This document shows positions 6,388-13,953 of a DNA stretch of 17,042 bases, piece after piece. The translations under genes and the position numbers were made by a program. The notes beneath the pieces are model-generated. The model saw nothing but the letters and a program-made list of their open reading frames with translations. It searched no databases and had not been told where the DNA came from. Where the stretch lies: positions 1 through 17,042 of the forward strand of contig JAYTMY010000071.1 in NCBI GenBank assembly GCA_043748535.1. The letters are read 5' to 3'. This DNA comes from CAMCSH01 sp043748535 (GTDB taxonomy: Bacteria > Verrucomicrobiota > Lentisphaeria > Lentisphaerales > Lentisphaeraceae). Position 1 is the first letter of the stretch; every line of letters starts with the position of its first letter.

Positions 6388-7947
6388 TCACGTCTTGATC
6401 TTGGCGGGGTTCTGGGCGGCCTTGGCCTTATCGAGCTGTTGCTCGAGCTCCTGGCTGCGCTTCGGGTCTGGGGCGTAAGAGCGTTTCGCGGCTTCGTAAA
6501 GCTGGGTGAAAGGCGGCAGGGCGCGGCCGGTGTTCTCCCATTGCTTCTGATGCTGCCGCCACATCAACATCGCCTTGTTGCGCAAACCATTGCAGCCGTT
6601 CACATCGCCTGCGGTGGCGCGGACCAAGGATTGCCGCAAGATTGCTTCGATCATCGCCGGCCGGTCTTTGATGCCGTCGCGGGCGAGCGACATCTCCATG
6701 CTGTCGATCAGGAACTGTTCAAAACTTAGCTCGGCCCGGCAATAGCCCCCCGCTTTGTAGTGGGCGAAGAGTTCGCGGCTGGCATCGCCCTGATTGGAGT
6801 TGAAGCAGACCAGGGCGGCGTCGTGAATGAAAATCTGGTGCTTGTTGTCCCATTTCTTGCGGGCGTCGGCGCTGAGCAGGGGATCGGCCATCTTGGCTTC
6901 GAGGAATTCGTGAATCTTAGCGAGGACGTCGAGATTTTGGGTCCGGACAAAGGAGTTGTCGGCCGGGTTGAAGATGATTTTGCCTTGGTAGAAACTCGAC
7001 AGCATCAAGGAATAAACATAGTTGGTCAGATCCGTGCCAGAGCTGTTGCGAAGTTGGGCGAAGTCCTGATTCGCTCCCCAATAGATGCCGTGGGCCTGAT
7101 GAGTCCGCCAGTCGAGGGGGCCGTATTCGCGATCGGCCAGGAGCATCCGCTCAAGATCCATGTTGAGTCCTTCGGTGATCATGCGGCGGCGCCAGAAGTT
7201 CTCGAGTTCGCCGGCGGCGGCGAGCAGCTGCGGCAGATCTTCGGGGCGCGGCTCGGCGCCGAGAATCTGGCGCAGCCACTCGGCACTCGCCGAGGGGGCG
7301 CTACTGGCCAGTGGATCGACGCCGCGGGCCCGTCCGGCCTTGACCAGGCGGGCGACGCCCGGACGGGCGAGCAGGGATTCAGCACTGGTGGCCGCCGCCG
7401 CCGCCGCGGCCAGCTCCGCCCGGTCGCCGAGCGGCAGTATCGGCAACATCTGACGCACCCATTCGTCGCGCAAAAAGGCGACCGAATCGTCGGACTGGCC
7501 GTCAAACTTGTCGGCGAAGATCCGCAGCAGCTCCAATTTGATCTCTTTGTTGCCGGGATTGTACTTCAATCCCTCGTCACGCAACAGCCGGAGACCGGCC
7601 ATGATCCAGGCAAACCGCTCGGCCGGATCGGCCGATTTCACCGACACGTTGTAGGACAGATTCCAACCTTGGTAACACCACACCGAGGCATACTTGGGCT
7701 GCATCTTGGAGACCAGCGACGCCAGCTGCGCCGCCTCGATGAACTCCTTGCGCTCCTGCTTCTTCGCCATTCGCCAGAAGACCGCGTCCGCCGCCAGGCT
7801 GCGCAAAGGCCCCAGTGCCATGCTCGACACCGCCAGCCCAGGCGGCATGCCGCTGACATTCTGCGCCTGCGCCGGAGCACGCTGCCAGCTCAGCCGGTTC
7901 CACGATAGGCCGGCTAAACAGAGAAGGATGAGTAAGGCTCGATACAT
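6388..7947 (-). CDS. membrane-anchored TPR-like protein linked to the ABC exporter
   Basis: A 519-residue protein of unknown function. It starts with a hydrophobic segment (residues 3-16) that is either a signal peptide or a membrane anchor, so the bulk should lie outside the cytoplasmic membrane. Residues about 45-140 (GPLRSLAADAVFWRMAK, then an EAAQLASLVSKMQPKY helix pair, then W.LSYNVSV and LLRDEGLKYNPGN) look like tetratricopeptide-type helices. From memory, this arrangement is conserved in planctomycete and verrucomicrobial proteins encoded with ABC-2 exporters. An alanine run lies near 181-187. The last 30 residues are Lys/Gln-rich and probably helical. It is the last gene after EF-hand, ATPase and permease, 51 bp behind the permease. 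No Shine-Dalgarno sequence is seen; its leader is C-rich. It may be an adaptor or stability factor for the exporter, which is inference. Confidence 0.75.
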   Translation of the reverse strand: MYRALLILLCLAGLSWNRLSWQRAPAQAQNVSGMPPGLAVSSMALGPLRSLAADAVFWRMAKKQERKEFIEAAQLASLVSKMQPKYASVWCYQGWNLSYNVSVKSADPAERFAWIMAGLRLLRDEGLKYNPGNKEIKLELLRIFADKFDGQSDDSVAFLRDEWVRQMLPILPLGDRAELAAAAAAATSAESLLARPGVARLVKAGRARGVDPLASSAPSASAEWLRQILGAEPRPEDLPQLLAAAGELENFWRRRMITEGLNMDLERMLLADREYGPLDWRTHQAHGIYWGANQDFAQLRNSSGTDLTNYVYSLMLSSFYQGKIIFNPADNSFVRTQNLDVLAKIHEFLEAKMADPLLSADARKKWDNKHQIFIHDAALVCFNSNQGDASRELFAHYKAGGYCRAELSFEQFLIDSMEMSLARDGIKDRPAMIEAILRQSLVRATAGDVNGCNGLRNKAMLMWRQHQKQWENTGRALPPFTQLYEAAKRSYAPDPKRSQELEQQLDKAKAAQNPAKIKT

Positions 7948-7988
7948 GGGTTGTAGGGGGTGTGGGGGTGTTAAAGGTTGCAGGGGGG
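7948..7988 (+). other. G-run tract between permease and TPR-like gene
   Basis: The plus strand has runs of 3, 5, 5 and 6 guanines (7948-7950, 7956-7960, 7964-7968, 7983-7988) in 41 bases. The third loop is about 14 bases, so a G-quadruplex is possible but not ideal. Genes here are read from the other strand, so the mRNA leader of the TPR-like gene is C-rich and lacks a Shine-Dalgarno sequence. Confidence 0.4.
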
Positions 7989-7998
7989 AGGAGGTTTT

Positions 7999-9339
7999 TC
8001 AGACCTGCAGGTAATCGAGCTCTTTCCGTTCGAGGATAGTGCAGCCGAGAAGGGCGGCGCCGAGGCCGTAAAGCACGGCGACAGGGAGCCATTGCTGCCA
8101 AAGTTGGACACTGGGCAAGGCGATGCCGGCGGCAAGCGCTTCCTGCCAGGCTGGACTCTCGAGGCCACGGGTCAAGAAGGTGCAGACCTCGAGCATTGAC
8201 AAGGTCAGCTTTTCATCCCAAGTCAAGAACATCGCGAACTGGAAATCCTCGATCACCTCGCGGAAAAAAGACTGGGTCAAGCCAAGGGTGAAGATGACGA
8301 TGCTGGAGAAGGCGGCCACCGAGAAGGTCAAGGCGGTGCCGCAACAGAGGCCGACCGCGACCGCGACGCCGAGATGAATGCTGGCGAAGCCGAAGGCGGC
8401 GAGAAGCACGGGCCAGAGCGACGATTGCGGTGCCCGCAAAGCCAGGCCGCTGTGCCTCTGGAAGGTGAGGGTCTGGCCCGAGAGATTGTTGAAGCGAAGG
8501 CTGAGGCGGGTTTCGCTCAAGACACCGGCGGGAAGCTTCCATTTTTCTGGCGACCAAGCAGGGAAGGATACCTTCTCACGCCATAGTTCGGTGCCGCTGG
8601 AATCGAGCACGACCCATTCGCCCTTGATCGCTTTTTCCCGGGCTGCGCACTGAGCTTGAAAGTCGAGCTCCATGCCCTCTTGAGGACGGCCCTGGCCTAG
8701 ATCAAAGCGCCAGTTGCCGGAGCCGCCGGCCACGACATTCTGGACCTCATCACAGGCGACGCCGAAAAGATTTTGCAGCTGCGTCTTGTCGATTTCCTCC
8801 ACGGCCACCGGCTTGCCCTCCCACTTCAGGGGATGGCGGCGACAGAAATCGCGGACCAGATCGAGATCCGAGGGAAGAATCGGGCGGGCCTCAGCCTTGA
8901 TCTCCAGCAGCTGGGTCAAACACAGCTGCTTCGCCGCCGGATCCAGCTGGCGCAAATGGAAGAGGACGGAGAACGCGACGCCGAGCCAGGCCGCCGCCTG
9001 CATCAACACCGCGACGCCGGTGTAGCCCAGCCATTGACCCAGCCAAGTCCGGCTCCGGCTCAGTGGCAGGGTGTCCATCAAATGCAGATTCTTGGCGTCG
9101 AGCTGCGCCCGGATGCCGAAACAGGCAAGGCAAAGCGTCACCAGACTGACAAAGCCGCTGCTTAAGGACAGCGAATACAAGAGGCGGATCTTCAAGTCCT
9201 CCTGGGGCGTGCCGAGTCGCTCGGGCATCAGGAAAACCACGGCGCCCACCACCGCACAACAGAGCAGCAGCGACAACAACACGCCGCGACGGGTCTGCAT
9301 CCGGAAAATCATGCGGGCAACAGTAAGGATCTGATTCAT
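7999..9339 (-). CDS. ABC-2-type transporter permease
   Basis: A 446-residue integral membrane protein, the membrane-spanning partner of the ATPase encoded just upstream. Hydrophobic segments lie near the N-terminus (LLSLLLCCAVVGAVVFLM, then SLSSGFVSLVTLCLACFGI and VAVLMQAAAWLGVAFSVLF). A hydrophilic part of about 160 residues follows, with a beta-rich, probably extracytoplasmic section (about 150-310). The rest is C-terminal membrane segments (WPVLLAAFGFASIHLGVAVAVGL and on) and a last helix near the end. DTLPLSRSRTWLGQWLG corresponds to the 'L.lP.sr..i..GK' coupling region of ABC-2 permeases. The start codon is seven bases beyond the ATPase stop, so the two are translated together. The inserted extracytoplasmic domain is larger than in simple ABC-2 permeases of about 250 residues. 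The substrate is unknown. Confidence 0.82.
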   Translation of the reverse strand: MNQILTVARMIFRMQTRRGVLLSLLLCCAVVGAVVFLMPERLGTPQEDLKIRLLYSLSLSSGFVSLVTLCLACFGIRAQLDAKNLHLMDTLPLSRSRTWLGQWLGYTGVAVLMQAAAWLGVAFSVLFHLRQLDPAAKQLCLTQLLEIKAEARPILPSDLDLVRDFCRRHPLKWEGKPVAVEEIDKTQLQNLFGVACDEVQNVVAGGSGNWRFDLGQGRPQEGMELDFQAQCAAREKAIKGEWVVLDSSGTELWREKVSFPAWSPEKWKLPAGVLSETRLSLRFNNLSGQTLTFQRHSGLALRAPQSSLWPVLLAAFGFASIHLGVAVAVGLCCGTALTFSVAAFSSIVIFTLGLTQSFFREVIEDFQFAMFLTWDEKLTLSMLEVCTFLTRGLESPAWQEALAAGIALPSVQLWQQWLPVAVLYGLGAALLGCTILERKELDYLQV

Positions 9340-9346
9340 GCGTGGC

Positions 9347-10516
9347 TTACCGGTTCAATCGGCTGAGCAGCTTCACATCTGCCGCGGCGTCACTTTCGTC
9401 GACAAGAGATTTCAGCGGGCGTTTGGGAAGAGCCGGGGGGCTTTCACTCTCACGTGGCTCGAGCTTCCAGCTCGAGTTGTGCTGGATTGCAGGAGTTTCT
9501 GCGGGAGCCGCAACAACGGGAGTTGGATTCTGGGCGGCGAGGGCGAGAAGTTCGGCAATCCGTGGGTCCAAGGGGATGGACGAGCTAGAGGAGGACTCGT
9601 CGGCTTTGAGGAAGCCGGCGACGCCGGAGCCGGTGGCGGCGCCAGAGACTTGCCAGCCGGCGGCGGCGCCTTGGCGGACCGATTGGATGAAGAAGTTTTC
9701 CAGCGATTGGCGAGGCGAGCCGAGGCGGATATCGGCGGGATCGGCGTCGCGGGCGAGAGCGGCGACGGCAGCGGCCAGCGAGGGGCGCGACACGGCGGGG
9801 AAATCGAGGGTGCCGCGACTGGCATCGGCGAGAAGCTCGTCGAGGCGCCCCTGAGATTGCACTTGGCCGCCATAGATCATCATGATTTCCGAACAGGTGT
9901 CCTCGACATCGGCGAGCAGGTGCGAGGTCATCAGCACGGTTTTGCCACGGCGGCCGAGGTTGATGACGAGGTCTTTGACTTCGCGGCAGCCGAGCGGGTC
10001 GAGGCCGGCGGTGGGTTCATCGAGGATGACGAATTCCGGGTCATTGAGGAGAGCTTGGGCGAGGCCCATGCGGCGAGTCATGCCGTGCGAGAATTCGCCG
10101 ACGAGGCGGTCAGCGGCGGCGCCCAAGCCGGTCATCTCGATCAATTGCGCCGAGCGCGATTCGATCTCCGCCTTGCTCAGGCCGAGGATGGCGCCGAAGT
10201 AGCGGAGGGTCTCGCGGCAGGTGAGATTGCGATACAGGTTGCTCCGCTCCGGCAGGTAGCCGAGTCGCGATTTCAAGGCCAGGTCACGCGGATCGCAGCC
10301 CAGCACCTGGAGGCGGCCAGAACTGGGTTTGAGATGGCCGAGGATAAGCTTGATCAAGGTTGATTTGCCGGCCCCGTTGGGCCCGAGCAGGCCGAAGACG
10401 CAGCCCTTCGGGATCTGAAGATCCACACCGCGCAAGGCACGGGTTTTCGGCCGGCCCCAAAAGTCCTTGAAGGTCTTTTCCAGTCCGGTGCCGACGACGG
10501 CAAGTTCGACGCTCAT
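9347..10516 (-). CDS. ABC transporter ATP-binding protein with C-terminal extension
   Basis: A 389-residue ATPase that should drive the adjacent ABC-2 permease. Walker A is GPNGAGKST (45-53), the signature is FSHGM (142-146), a form close to the YSKGM type usual in ABC-2 exporters, Walker B is FVILDEP (162-168) with the D-loop GLD (171-173), and the switch His is in MTSHLL (H199). The canonical domain ends near 235. About 150 further residues follow: first a small folded-looking part (about 236-285), then a low-complexity linker rich in Ser, Ala and Pro, and a charged end. Bases 9454-9484 of this linker (about residues 345-355) are a diverged REP-like palindrome, so the tail has probably absorbed a repeat. 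GGAGAG precedes the start. It follows the EF-hand gene by 24 bp. Confidence 0.95.
   Translation of the reverse strand: MSVELAVVGTGLEKTFKDFWGRPKTRALRGVDLQIPKGCVFGLLGPNGAGKSTLIKLILGHLKPSSGRLQVLGCDPRDLALKSRLGYLPERSNLYRNLTCRETLRYFGAILGLSKAEIESRSAQLIEMTGLGAAADRLVGEFSHGMTRRMGLAQALLNDPEFVILDEPTAGLDPLGCREVKDLVINLGRRGKTVLMTSHLLADVEDTCSEIMMIYGGQVQSQGRLDELLADASRGTLDFPAVSRPSLAAAVAALARDADPADIRLGSPRQSLENFFIQSVRQGAAAGWQVSGAATGSGVAGFLKADESSSSSSIPLDPRIAELLALAAQNPTPVVAAPAETPAIQHNSSWKLEPRESESPPALPKRPLKSLVDESDAAADVKLLSRLNR
9454..9484. repeat. diverged REP-like palindrome inside the ABC ATPase gene
   Basis: Plus-strand flanks GTGGCTCGA and TCGAGTTGTGCTG are identical to those of the REP-like copy at 15925-15955. 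The core differs: gct-tcc-agc here against tcg-tcc-cga there. Both cores are self-complementary around the same tcc loop, giving 8-bp arms ctcgagct and agctcgag (9458-9465 and 9469-9476). Changes in one arm are matched in the other, which argues for a selected hairpin or two related element subtypes. It lies in frame in the low-complexity tail of the ATPase. Confidence 0.8.
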
Positions 10517-10540
10517 CCGAGTCTCTCCACTGCCACAGAT

Positions 10541-11023
10541 TTAATCATAGATGTCATCGAGGCGGCGGTTTTTATAGAGCTCGAGATCCGAGCCCTTGAT
10601 GTCGCTCAAGCCATCGCCGGGAATCATGTTTTTGTATTTGCCTTTGAATGCGCTGTATTCGGAGCCGACATCGATCTTGCCGTTTTTGTTGAAATCGAAC
10701 TTGGCGATCTGGTCGTTGTGGTAATTAGCCAGAGCCTGGCAGCGCTCATGGAAGGCCTTCACTTCGAGCTCATCGATCATGCCATTTTTGTTCTTGTCGA
10801 AATCGGCGCAAAACTTGATAAAGACATGGCGCGGCTGCCGGATCAGAGTTTCGGCATAATATTGCGTCGCCTTGGGGAACCAGGCCTTGATTTCCATGCT
10901 GGTGATTTTTTGGTCGTTGTTCGAGTCGGGATTCAAGCGGCTTTCGTAGGACTCCGGTAAGATTCTGTCTGGACCGGCAGAAACCAAAAGCGCGACGAGG
11001 AGAAGCCAGGGGGAAGTTTTCAT
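10541..11023 (-). CDS. exported EF-hand calcium-binding protein
   Basis: A 160-residue protein with an N-terminal signal-like segment (MKTSPWLLLVALLVSAG) and three EF-hand loops. Loop 1 is D33-E44 (DSNNDQKITSME) and loop 2 is D76-E87 (DKNKNGMIDELE); both are full 12-residue loops with D/N at 1, 3 and 5 and Glu at 12. Loop 3 starts at D110 (DFNKNGKID) but has Ser at position 12 and Glu one place later, so it may bind more weakly. The segment near 137-148 (DGLSDIKGSDLE) could be a decayed fourth. I prefer the ATG at 11023, which has GAGG seven bases upstream, over an in-frame ATG at 11035. It is the first gene of the minus-strand unit leading into the ABC ATPase, which suggests a calcium-responsive or structural part on the outer face of the exporter; that link is inference. 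Confidence 0.85.
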   Translation of the reverse strand: MKTSPWLLLVALLVSAGPDRILPESYESRLNPDSNNDQKITSMEIKAWFPKATQYYAETLIRQPRHVFIKFCADFDKNKNGMIDELEVKAFHERCQALANYHNDQIAKFDFNKNGKIDVGSEYSAFKGKYKNMIPGDGLSDIKGSDLELYKNRRLDDIYD

Positions 11024-11106
11024 CTTGAACCTCATGATTGGCGGTGACGGTGAAGGAAAAACCTGTCTCTAACTTGCCATCTCTCACGAAAATATCCTCC
11101 TGCGCT

Positions 11107-11134
11107 TTGCTTAGCGGATGAAGAGAGTTAGAAT
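11107..11134 (+). promoter_or_regulatory. sigma70-like promoter for the permease-SPFH operon
   Basis: TTGCTT (11107-11112) and TAGAAT (11129-11134) are separated by 16 bp, in the gap between the divergent EF-hand and permease genes. Transcription would begin near 11141, about 20 bases before the ATG at 11161. I found no equally good promoter facing the EF-hand gene. Confidence 0.5.
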
Positions 11135-11160
11135 TGCCGCTGCATGTGGGAGACATTTTT

Positions 11161-12105
11161 ATGCGAATGGGACAACTGGTAGCGGTGACGGGCACTTCGG
11201 TGCGCGTCTTGATGGCCGACCCATTGGCCACGGTGCTCCATGCCGGCTGCCTTGGCGGCATGCTTTTCATGGGTTGTCTGCCGACCATTTCCAATACCGA
11301 GCACAGCCGCATCCTGCGCGACCAATGCCTGAGCTTCCTCTTTCTCATCGTCTGCCTCTTCCTCGCCTTCGGTGCAGTGCGCACCGTGACCGACGACTTG
11401 CGCCGCGGCGCCGGCGACATCCTGGCCAGCCGCCCCTTGCCGAACTGGGTTTTGCTCACCGGCAAGCTGCTGGCCCTGCTGGCGGTCAGCGGCCTGATCT
11501 TCTCCTCCGGCGCCGCCGCCTACCTCTGCGTCAGCGAATTCGCTTTTGATGCCGAAGTCCTCGATGCCTCGGGCGTCGCTCTGATGACGCTCCTGCCGCT
11601 CGCCGGCTTGCTGCTTGCCGGCCTGCGCTCCTGGCTGCTGCGCCGCCCCTTCCCCGTCGCCGCCGGCCTCTTGATGAACCTCGGCGTCTTCCTCGCCTTA
11701 GGCATCCGCCTCCTCAGCGGCAACCGTGATCATTTCGACTGGAGCGCCCTGCCGGCCCTCGTCCTCCTCGCCCTCGGCGCCTGCGCCTTCGCCGCCTGCG
11801 CCCTCCTCGCCGCCACCCTCTTCGACAGCTTCCTCGCCCTCGGCGCCTGCCTGGCGGTCTTCTTCCTCGGCCTAGTGGCGGACGAGTCGCTGAAGCACCT
11901 GGTCACCTCGCCGGAGCTGCGCGCCGTCCTGCTCGCGCCCTTGCCCGACTGGCGCCTCTTCTGGGCCTTGGATGACATCGGCGAAGGCCTCAATGCCAGC
12001 GCCCGCCTCCTTCCCGCCTTCCTCCAGGCCGCGCTGATGAGCCTGTTTTCCCTCAGCCTCGCGTCTCTGGTTCTCGACCGCCGCGATATTCATGGAGCCC
12101 CCTGA
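11161..12105 (+). CDS. ABC-2-like transporter permease (second)
   Basis: A 314-residue multi-pass membrane protein, probably with six membrane segments. They include CLSFLFLIVCLFLAFGAV, LLTGKLLALLAVSGLIFSS, VALMTLLPLAGLLLAGL, VAAGLLMNLGVFLALGI, ALPALVLLALGACAFAACAL and SFLALGACLAVFFLGLVA. The cytoplasmic stretch AVRTVTDDLRRGAGDILASRPLPNWVLLTGK follows the ABC-2/NosY-type pattern in which an acidic-Arg segment precedes 'L..P..R....GK'. No ATPase gene follows on this strand; the only ATPase in the window is on the divergent operon, so the two may share it. GGGAG at 11148-11152 supports the ATG at 11161 over a TTG at 11134. Its stop codon overlaps the start of the first SPFH gene (TGATG), so the operon begins here. 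The substrate is unknown. Confidence 0.8.
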   Translation: MRMGQLVAVTGTSVRVLMADPLATVLHAGCLGGMLFMGCLPTISNTEHSRILRDQCLSFLFLIVCLFLAFGAVRTVTDDLRRGAGDILASRPLPNWVLLTGKLLALLAVSGLIFSSGAAAYLCVSEFAFDAEVLDASGVALMTLLPLAGLLLAGLRSWLLRRPFPVAAGLLMNLGVFLALGIRLLSGNRDHFDWSALPALVLLALGACAFAACALLAATLFDSFLALGACLAVFFLGLVADESLKHLVTSPELRAVLLAPLPDWRLFWALDDIGEGLNASARLLPAFLQAALMSLFSLSLASLVLDRRDIHGAP

Positions 12106-13952
12106 TGAACTTGCCGCAATCCCGTCCGCCGTTTTACGCCGGCATCGTCCTTCTCCTCGCTGCCGCGGCGACCGCCGCGAGCGCCTATTTCGGCCCCGCC
12201 CCGGCCGTCGCGGTGTACACCGCCGCCCTGGTCTTCGCCGGCAGCGGTGCCGTCGCCCTGATCAGCTCCTGGCACGCCTCTCTCGCCTATGCCGCGGCGG
12301 AGGAGCTCGAGCGCAGCCAGGACAAGGTCGAGGAAGGGCTCTTCACCAGCGCCGCCGGCCAGCACGGCAAGAGCCTCGCCAATTTCCGCAAATTTATCCT
12401 TCCGACTCTGCTCATCCTTCTCGCCGCCGCGGAGTTCGCCGTCCTCAACCGCCTGCTCCTGCAGCCGGAAGACTTCAAGCCCGACCTGGCCAGTGAGCTC
12501 AGCGCTTCGGCTCAGCTGATCCGCGCCAGCCTGCTTGCCGCGATGCTGGTCGTCGCCTTCATGGCCGGCAAGGTCCTGGCGGCGCAATCGCACGAACGCC
12601 GCCTGCCCTTCCTCCGCCCCGCCGCCGCGGTGCTGCTGTGGAGCTCGCTCGCCGCCCTGCTTGCCGCCCTCGCATGCCTCGGTGTCCGCTGGGGCCTGCC
12701 GCAATTATCGCGCGTCGCCGCCCTGATTCTCGGCGGTGCCGTCACCCTGCTCGCTCTCGAGCGGCCGCTGCTGTGGATGATGGACTTCTATCGCCCCCGC
12801 CGCCGCAACGAGGTCGAACACCCGTCCTACGACAGTCGCCTCCTCGGCCTGTTCAGCCACCCGCGCGGCGTCTTCGGCAACCTCGCCGAACTGCTCGAAT
12901 ACCAGTTCGGCGTCAAGGTCAGCGACAGCTCAGCCGCTAGCTTCCTGCGCCGCATCCTGCTGCCGCTCGCCGCCGTTCAACTGCTCAGCCTCCTCCTCCT
13001 CGCCAGCATCGTCCATGTCCCGGCTGATCAGTGCGTCATGGCCGTGCTCCCCGGCGGCAAACGTATCGAACTTGATCGAGGACTGCACCTGCTGCCGCCT
13101 TGGCCCCTGTCGGAAATCCGCCGCGAAACCAGCCGCAACATCGTGGTCACCCTCGATGCCGGCCCGGACTTCGCCACCACCGAAAAAGAAATGCTCACCA
13201 ACGGTGAGTCCGTGCCGCTGCGCGACTGGAGTCACAAAGCTCTCGAAAAACGCGCCGTCCTCGCCGGTCCCGGCCGCGAAGGCGCCGTCACCCTCGCCCT
13301 GCTCGATGCCAGTATCGAATGCCGGGTCCGCCCTCGCACTCAGGACCGCCCGGGCGGCATCGCCGAATGGACCGCTTCTCGCGATGCCCGCAACGACATC
13401 CGCCAGCTCTTGCAAAGCGCCTGCACCCGCCTGCTCATCTCGCGCCCCGCCCGTCAGCTGACCGCCGCCCCGCCCGAGGAACTCGCCGCGGGCCTGCGCA
13501 CCAGCATCCAGGCCGAAGCCGACAAGCTCAAGCTCGGCGCCGACATTCTCAACGTCCGCCTCACCCGCCTGCAGCCGCCCCCCGAAGCCGCCGAAGCCTG
13601 GGCCTACCTCCTCAGCGAAGAACAGGACGCCCGCCGCCTCTCCGCCGAAGCCAGCAGCTACGCCCTCGTCAGAGATGCCAACGCCAAGGTCGACGCGGCA
13701 CGCATCCGCCTCAACGGCGAGACCGAAGTCCAGCGCCAGAAGCTCCTCCTCAACGCCAACAAGCAGATCCTCTCCGCCCAATATCAAGCTTGGACCGAGG
13801 TCCGCCCGCTCTACAAGACCCTGGTAGAGATGGATGCCTTTGAGCAGTCGATGCAAGGCCTGCGCAAATTCGTCAGCACCACGCCCCTGCCGCCGCGCCT
13901 CGACCTCGACCTGAAAAAGGCCCAACCCGATATTCTTTCCCTGGAGAAATGA
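12105..13952 (+). CDS. SPFH/Band-7 protein with multi-pass N-terminal domain (HflK-like)
   Basis: A 615-residue membrane protein in two parts. Residues 1-305 hold about six or seven membrane segments (near 11-28, 34-54, 99-117, 140-158, 172-193, 202-217 and 284-303), with an acidic loop between the second and third (64-98). The linker PRRRNEVEHPSYDSRLLGL (231-249), then YQFGVKVSDS (266-275), resembles a motif I recall from planctomycete and verrucomicrobial SPFH proteins. The SPFH region follows (about 305-500): VPADQCVMAVLPGG, GLHLLPPWPLSEI, then a long interrupted domain. A helical, probably coiled-coil stretch covers about 500-590. Classical HflK has a single membrane anchor and about 400 residues, so the front half is an extra domain. 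It overlaps the upstream permease gene by one base and is followed after one base by the next SPFH gene. Confidence 0.8.
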   Translation: MNLPQSRPPFYAGIVLLLAAAATAASAYFGPAPAVAVYTAALVFAGSGAVALISSWHASLAYAAAEELERSQDKVEEGLFTSAAGQHGKSLANFRKFILPTLLILLAAAEFAVLNRLLLQPEDFKPDLASELSASAQLIRASLLAAMLVVAFMAGKVLAAQSHERRLPFLRPAAAVLLWSSLAALLAALACLGVRWGLPQLSRVAALILGGAVTLLALERPLLWMMDFYRPRRRNEVEHPSYDSRLLGLFSHPRGVFGNLAELLEYQFGVKVSDSSAASFLRRILLPLAAVQLLSLLLLASIVHVPADQCVMAVLPGGKRIELDRGLHLLPPWPLSEIRRETSRNIVVTLDAGPDFATTEKEMLTNGESVPLRDWSHKALEKRAVLAGPGREGAVTLALLDASIECRVRPRTQDRPGGIAEWTASRDARNDIRQLLQSACTRLLISRPARQLTAAPPEELAAGLRTSIQAEADKLKLGADILNVRLTRLQPPPEAAEAWAYLLSEEQDARRLSAEASSYALVRDANAKVDAARIRLNGETEVQRQKLLLNANKQILSAQYQAWTEVRPLYKTLVEMDAFEQSMQGLRKFVSTTPLPPRLDLDLKKAQPDILSLEK

Positions 13953-13953
13953 G

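Noticed and set aside
10079..10093. Signature motif FSHGM of the ABC ATPase instead of LSGGQ, as a sign of inactivity
   Set aside because: Signatures of the YSKGM/FSxGM type are usual in ABC-2 exporter ATPases; Walker A, Walker B and the switch His are intact.
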